Assembly: GCA_013298625.1 (NCBI GenBank)
Contig: JAAFIF010000036.1
Span: 1 to 64,000, forward strand
DNA from: Myxococcales bacterium
GTDB taxonomy: Bacteria > Myxococcota_A > Polyangia > Polyangiales > Ga0077539
Length of the DNA stretch: 64,000 bases
Direction of reading: 5' to 3'
Under the pieces are notes generated by a model. That model was not told the DNA's origin, searched no databases, and saw only the letters and a list, made by a program, of their open reading frames with translations. Each line of letters starts with the position of its first letter. Position 1 is the stretch's first letter. A program made the position numbers and the translations under genes. This document shows, in pieces, positions 62,501 through 64,000 of the stretch.

Positions 62501-63018
62501 CGATCGGCGGCGATGGCGAGGGCGCCCTGGTCACCAAGGCGCTCAACGACACCGACGCGGGCGTGCGTCGCGCGGCGCTCGACGTGCTCGCGCGCAAGGA
62601 CGTGAAGGCCGCGGCCAAGGTCGCCCTCGCGATCGAGCCGTTCGATCCAGTGACGCTCTCGCGCATCGCCGTGGACGCGTCGCTGCGCGCCGAGCTCGTG
62701 AAGGACTCGCGCGGACGCAAGGTGGTCCTCGCCTCGGTGATCGCCGCGAAGGAGGTCGATCAGCTGATCGAGCTCGCGACGGTGGCCGAAGACGCGGGCG
62801 TTCGCTTGGAGGCGTGCCTCGCCCTGGGGCGCGCAGGCGGAGCGAAGGCCAAAGAGGCCCTCGCGCTCGTGGCGAAGGACAAGAAGGGCGCGAGCGCGGA
62901 GCTTCGAAAGAAGGCCTACGCGGCGCTCAAGCGCGCGGTGCGCGACGAGAAGAAGCGCGTGAAGTACAGCGGAAGACCGGTCACGACCATCCGCGGTGAG
63001 ACGGAGGCGGCGCGATGA
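56506..63018 (+). CDS. Giant WD40 plus HEAT-repeat scaffold protein
   Basis: About 2,170 residues from the ATG at 56506 (a GTG three codons upstream is the frame limit). Residues 40-320 form a beta propeller: LRAHQFSDGKSAWELAAHGGAV, FVRVWKLSDRS, VYVVTLATGAIRAMSGHAGAVLS, GGEDGTIRFWYV and RLVTVGMDGKLRVWPL, about five or six blades. From about 345 to the end it is almost wholly PBS-lyase/HEAT repeats such as EPNLRVLVARLLGEK, DAPTVRKTALASLRAID and DAAVRAAALDAYSKL, roughly 50 units in my estimate. There is no enzyme motif. It overlaps the next gene by ATGA. It is a giant organising protein of the cluster; partners are unknown. Confidence 0.85.
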   Translation: MAAIGHYERVRALVATPRFFVTAGVTADKSSEVVVFARATNKHQSYFSVPAHVYGLDYLREELLLCACSDGKLRAHQFSDGKSAWELAAHGGAVNALSVARDYESVATVGDDGFVRVWKLSDRSKSKEVSVSGQRLRAVAVDANVEYVAAAGDDGTVYVVTLATGAIRAMSGHAGAVLSLRFNPKDGRLISGGEDGTIRFWYVQGEVDSEVRGADDSGHVGGVCGIELVPIWDTPPPGTEVTPRLVTVGMDGKLRVWPLDSKRKPKTVELSGKGLCALAQVPARSKDYEGWSDAQHGHGFITAGDARTLYFVGSQLDGTVEDHSTTFGHAFDVLAQNLSGQTPVREKAIQTLAKNEEEEARPLLLVALSSDREPNLRVLVARLLGEKKARWARAALTERLNDDAPTVRKTALASLRAIDGDTSLAPLRFALASRHADVRVEAVKLLAALRDATPLAEGLIVERLSDAHESVRKCAIDELCAVYPARSVEPLKLGYDRGAEDVVIDVLIRAAQSGLVSDPGFSGFFARALDHQSHASVRRIAFALRVSERKSLLAAIFEGDEDLARTLDDVARRIAIRAREKSGDAAQANKPVTKEELEAARQSLPGVGDAKGKPTEQDLEPLLTAMACRTPETALRGARGLARLGDTRALGALLQLSRESDASLRREAALSLRALEDPRAKKRLIWMLDDADAAVRAAALDAYSKLESSADLVVAESALRSSHEDVRVRGLDRLVKVGADEKSREGLAETLLGDALADEAEKVRAEAFRTLWAWHAKDPEKALDRALDGRFADLRLRAVSELATKKKEPWALERLLKAIGDRDDSVAKAALDAVIEAKGKEDPEAYAKAMESVLPSQRARGAEGAKKSSKDALRAQLVKLLQDEHSSVRIAAVDSLDALVKDENGPLLAALQSGFYDLRVRAAEHLAKRKDEQIIEPMRALVLDKELAQRFAKAVVDAWRVRATQALATLGSGRALKLFATDLLKDELAGVREAAARGLSVCSKRGDEGFLLDALSHEDVFVRSWAADGLARLGDVRALPVLTGNLRNAHLPIRIGAILSFAALGAEGYGGMLQGLEDGDREVQERVFAIVLARDLQAFRKAEAPELLTSALSSQRPDVRFAAARSLELRTDAEDYLAHVIEVLLPPKPEKAADMKSWPTEEQRGRIMVGLANALASDVAEQRYAAAQVLNLRAKPLEYFSAAQEAAKLKSLANPWVPNNQLPTPAEGDSKPQKGWLRRLFTGDESDATKLAKVSDKEQTHLLRLAFGAYVGLLRQVITDDEAQRTRRDAVERIVSLSKHETIGLSAALPAVVRALDDDNHLVRKAAFTGLKKLYKEEPEKALELALAAQAGDVARLALDELAAKGASEWARIARAVNAPAADVRKYAFELLEKLSPKGSLDPLIAALGSTYADLRLGVIERLAQSADKRVSEALLRALGSEHDDLRLRAAELLAERKDARTAEVLSAFLRHDNGNYVYRAGEALVRLAAEASVPVYSLRLDELAVESRGQIIAWLGRVKSALAVDLLASQLDVEHEGIRNQAFDAALTLVQKDRKKRDQSLAWRFLSVGAKSKHPTMRLLSVNELDAVDEGAANELLQSLFGDRDPLVRVAAVHRYAQRVIHKGASVEPLRDVLKAGTRELVLGAAEGVASKGDVLAFRPLLLVVRAGLPEERPRALLSLGTLGDPRALSELEVVANGGTEEIPVDGPMKDAAVEALGRLWKKLTDEDAKKRVLDRLEQTLLDGETWDMRCSAARGVRYVGGEFGRVQLENNLAHQWQAQDVRIECARQLAELGDAKAEETLARTLHDYNYYIRAAAKEALDKLFEKEPVRVALLCLDSPHGDIADKAVAFLANEGEPAQLVPRLATLQNVAMRSVIRAGIERRGAVPVGPSVDVLGGIDAVGRTQVARMVGTLADKLDAAAKSALGKALSSAVSKAESRWNDNRTRAEEITAWREALWAAHRVGADDVLAIAKATVQAGDARSPGIVRREALRVLASIGGDGEGALVTKALNDTDAGVRRAALDVLARKDVKAAAKVALAIEPFDPVTLSRIAVDASLRAELVKDSRGRKVVLASVIAAKEVDQLIELATVAEDAGVRLEACLALGRAGGAKAKEALALVAKDKKGASAELRKKAYAALKRAVRDEKKRVKYSGRPVTTIRGETEAAR

Positions 63019-64000
63019 GTGAACAGGCGACGAAGCGAAGCGTGAAGCTCGAGTACCCCATTGAGTCTGCGGCCGAAATCGCGACCGATCGCGCGCACAT
63101 CCGCGTGGCGCTCGAGCGCGGTCGCGGCGCGGTCGGCGTGCGCGCGAAGGTCAAGGACACCGGGCTCTTTCGCGACGCGCTGCTCACGGCGATCGGCGTG
63201 CGCACGAGCGACCTGCGCTTCAAGGCGCGCGATCGGTCGCAGTACCTCGCGTACTTGATCAAGAAGGGCAAGACCGCCACGAAGGAGATCTGGGACGCCC
63301 ACAAGGCGTTTCTCGATCAGTCGTACGCGGAGGACAAGCACCACGAGACCACGCTCGACCCGGTGTGGACAGTGCACCCGGACGAGCTCTCGCTCGAGGT
63401 GTTCTCGAAGGACGAGAGCGCGTACGCGCGCCTCTCGCTCAGCAACGAGCTCTTCGCCAACCGCGAAGCCGCTCACGGAACGACCTTCGCCGACCTCACC
63501 CCGGCCCTGGCCGACGGGCTCGAGCGCCTGCGCACGTATCATCCCTTGAGCCTCGAGGCCGACGCCAAGAGCGCTCCGCGCGAGGGATCTGCGCCCCGCG
63601 AGGCGCGCGACGTCGAGCTCTCGCAACAATGGCTGCGAGGCTTCTTGCAGGTCCAGAGCGCGGCGACCTTGCCCGCCGCCGTGGCGGAGTTCAACGCCAT
63701 CGACCTCTACAACCTCATGTTTCTCTTGCGCACGAAGAAGGCCAAGAAGCCCCCGCGCGCGCTGCGCTTCGAGCTCGTCCCTGGACAAGCTCCGCGCATG
63801 ATCGTCGAGCCCTGGGAGGCCGTGCTCGAAGGGCACGCGGGCCCATACACGGGCAAGACCCCGCGCGTCGTGCGCACGTTCGGCCGTCAGCGCCTGCTCG
63901 GCCTCGCGCGGCTGCTGCCGCACATCCGCAAGGCCCGGGTGCACTTGCTCGGCGCGGGGCTCCCGACGTTCTGGGTGCTCGACTGCGGCCACGTCACGCT
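63015..64000 (+). CDS. SWIM-zinc-finger-family protein, N-terminal part (runs off the window)
   Basis: At least 328 residues; the gene continues past 64000. Its start overlaps the giant protein by ATGA. The segment order LRFKARDRSQYLAYLI, LDPVWTVHPDELSLEVFSKDESAYARL, the WLRGFLQVQSA strand, AVAEFNAIDLYNLMFLL, LRFELVPGQAPRMIVEPWEAVLEG and ARLLPHIRKARVHLLG matches the N-terminal half of proteins that end in a SWIM zinc finger and lie beside MoxR and vWA genes in actinobacteria. The SWIM motif itself is not in the window, so the assignment is by the N-terminal half only. Confidence 0.65.
   Translation, partial: MSEQATKRSVKLEYPIESAAEIATDRAHIRVALERGRGAVGVRAKVKDTGLFRDALLTAIGVRTSDLRFKARDRSQYLAYLIKKGKTATKEIWDAHKAFLDQSYAEDKHHETTLDPVWTVHPDELSLEVFSKDESAYARLSLSNELFANREAAHGTTFADLTPALADGLERLRTYHPLSLEADAKSAPREGSAPREARDVELSQQWLRGFLQVQSAATLPAAVAEFNAIDLYNLMFLLRTKKAKKPPRALRFELVPGQAPRMIVEPWEAVLEGHAGPYTGKTPRVVRTFGRQRLLGLARLLPHIRKARVHLLGAGLPTFWVLDCGHVT

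Overview
The window is very GC-rich and shows the accessory repertoire expected of a soil or marine myxobacterium-like delta-lineage organism (Myxococcota, possibly near Sandaracinus; this is an inference from gene content, not from a marker-gene comparison). The signs are many secreted lipoproteins with Asp/Val/Gly-rich linkers and vWA or thrombospondin-type repeats, a Ser/Thr kinase with a coiled-coil tail, DUF4388 and Roadblock/LC7 proteins, PilZ, and a carotenoid desaturase. Housekeeping anchors are recA (22 kb), an mpl-like murein ligase (28-30 kb), the dnaX-ybaB-recR operon (34-37 kb) and a tRNA-Arg(CCG) (40.6 kb).

Layout. 0.6-6.3 kb: a vWA lipoprotein, a HerA-like ATPase, an unknown protein and a LuxR-like regulator. 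6.6-9.5 kb: a small accessory patch with a lipoprotein gene interrupted by a decayed IS5-type transposase, followed by a less GC-rich beta-helix protein gene. 9.7-14.7 kb: poorly characterised genes, one with an in-frame amber codon, an RCC1-like lipoprotein and two orphans. 14.85-15.06 kb: a long imperfect palindrome. 15.2-22.8 kb: pseudouridine synthase, Ser/Thr kinase, phytoene-desaturase-like enzyme, redoxin, two small envelope proteins and recA. 23-32 kb: a phospholipase-D-like lipoprotein, a double zinc-ribbon protein, two membrane proteins, YhbY, a DEAD-box helicase, and a tightly overlapping mpl / DUF4388 / histidine-kinase operon. 32-40 kb: PilZ protein, recombination and replication genes, three co-oriented secreted proteins and an ECF sigma factor. 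40.5-46.9 kb: tRNA, thioesterase group, a Roadblock protein, an ABC-ATPase/tyrosine-phosphatase fusion, a DUF4388-Roadblock protein and a glyoxalase-PCP_red fusion. 47-53.6 kb: envelope lipoproteins. 53.7-64 kb: a run of giant repeat proteins (HEAT, then WD40+HEAT of about 2,170 residues) that overlaps by ATGA with a SWIM-zinc-finger-family protein running off the end.

How the parts may work together. The last block has the composition of the multigene MoxR/vWA/SWIM systems known from actinobacteria and enterobacteria (YehL/YehP/YehQ type), but here with an enormous WD40-HEAT scaffold; the AAA+ and vWA genes would be expected just beyond the window. A second theme is a dispersed, structured repeat of about 115-125 bp found three times (4.35, 9.55 and 18.13 kb), each time directly downstream of a stop codon and in the same orientation as the gene it follows, with a compensatory base change in its stem. 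These two, plus the ABC-ATPase/phosphatase fusion, are the strongest leads.
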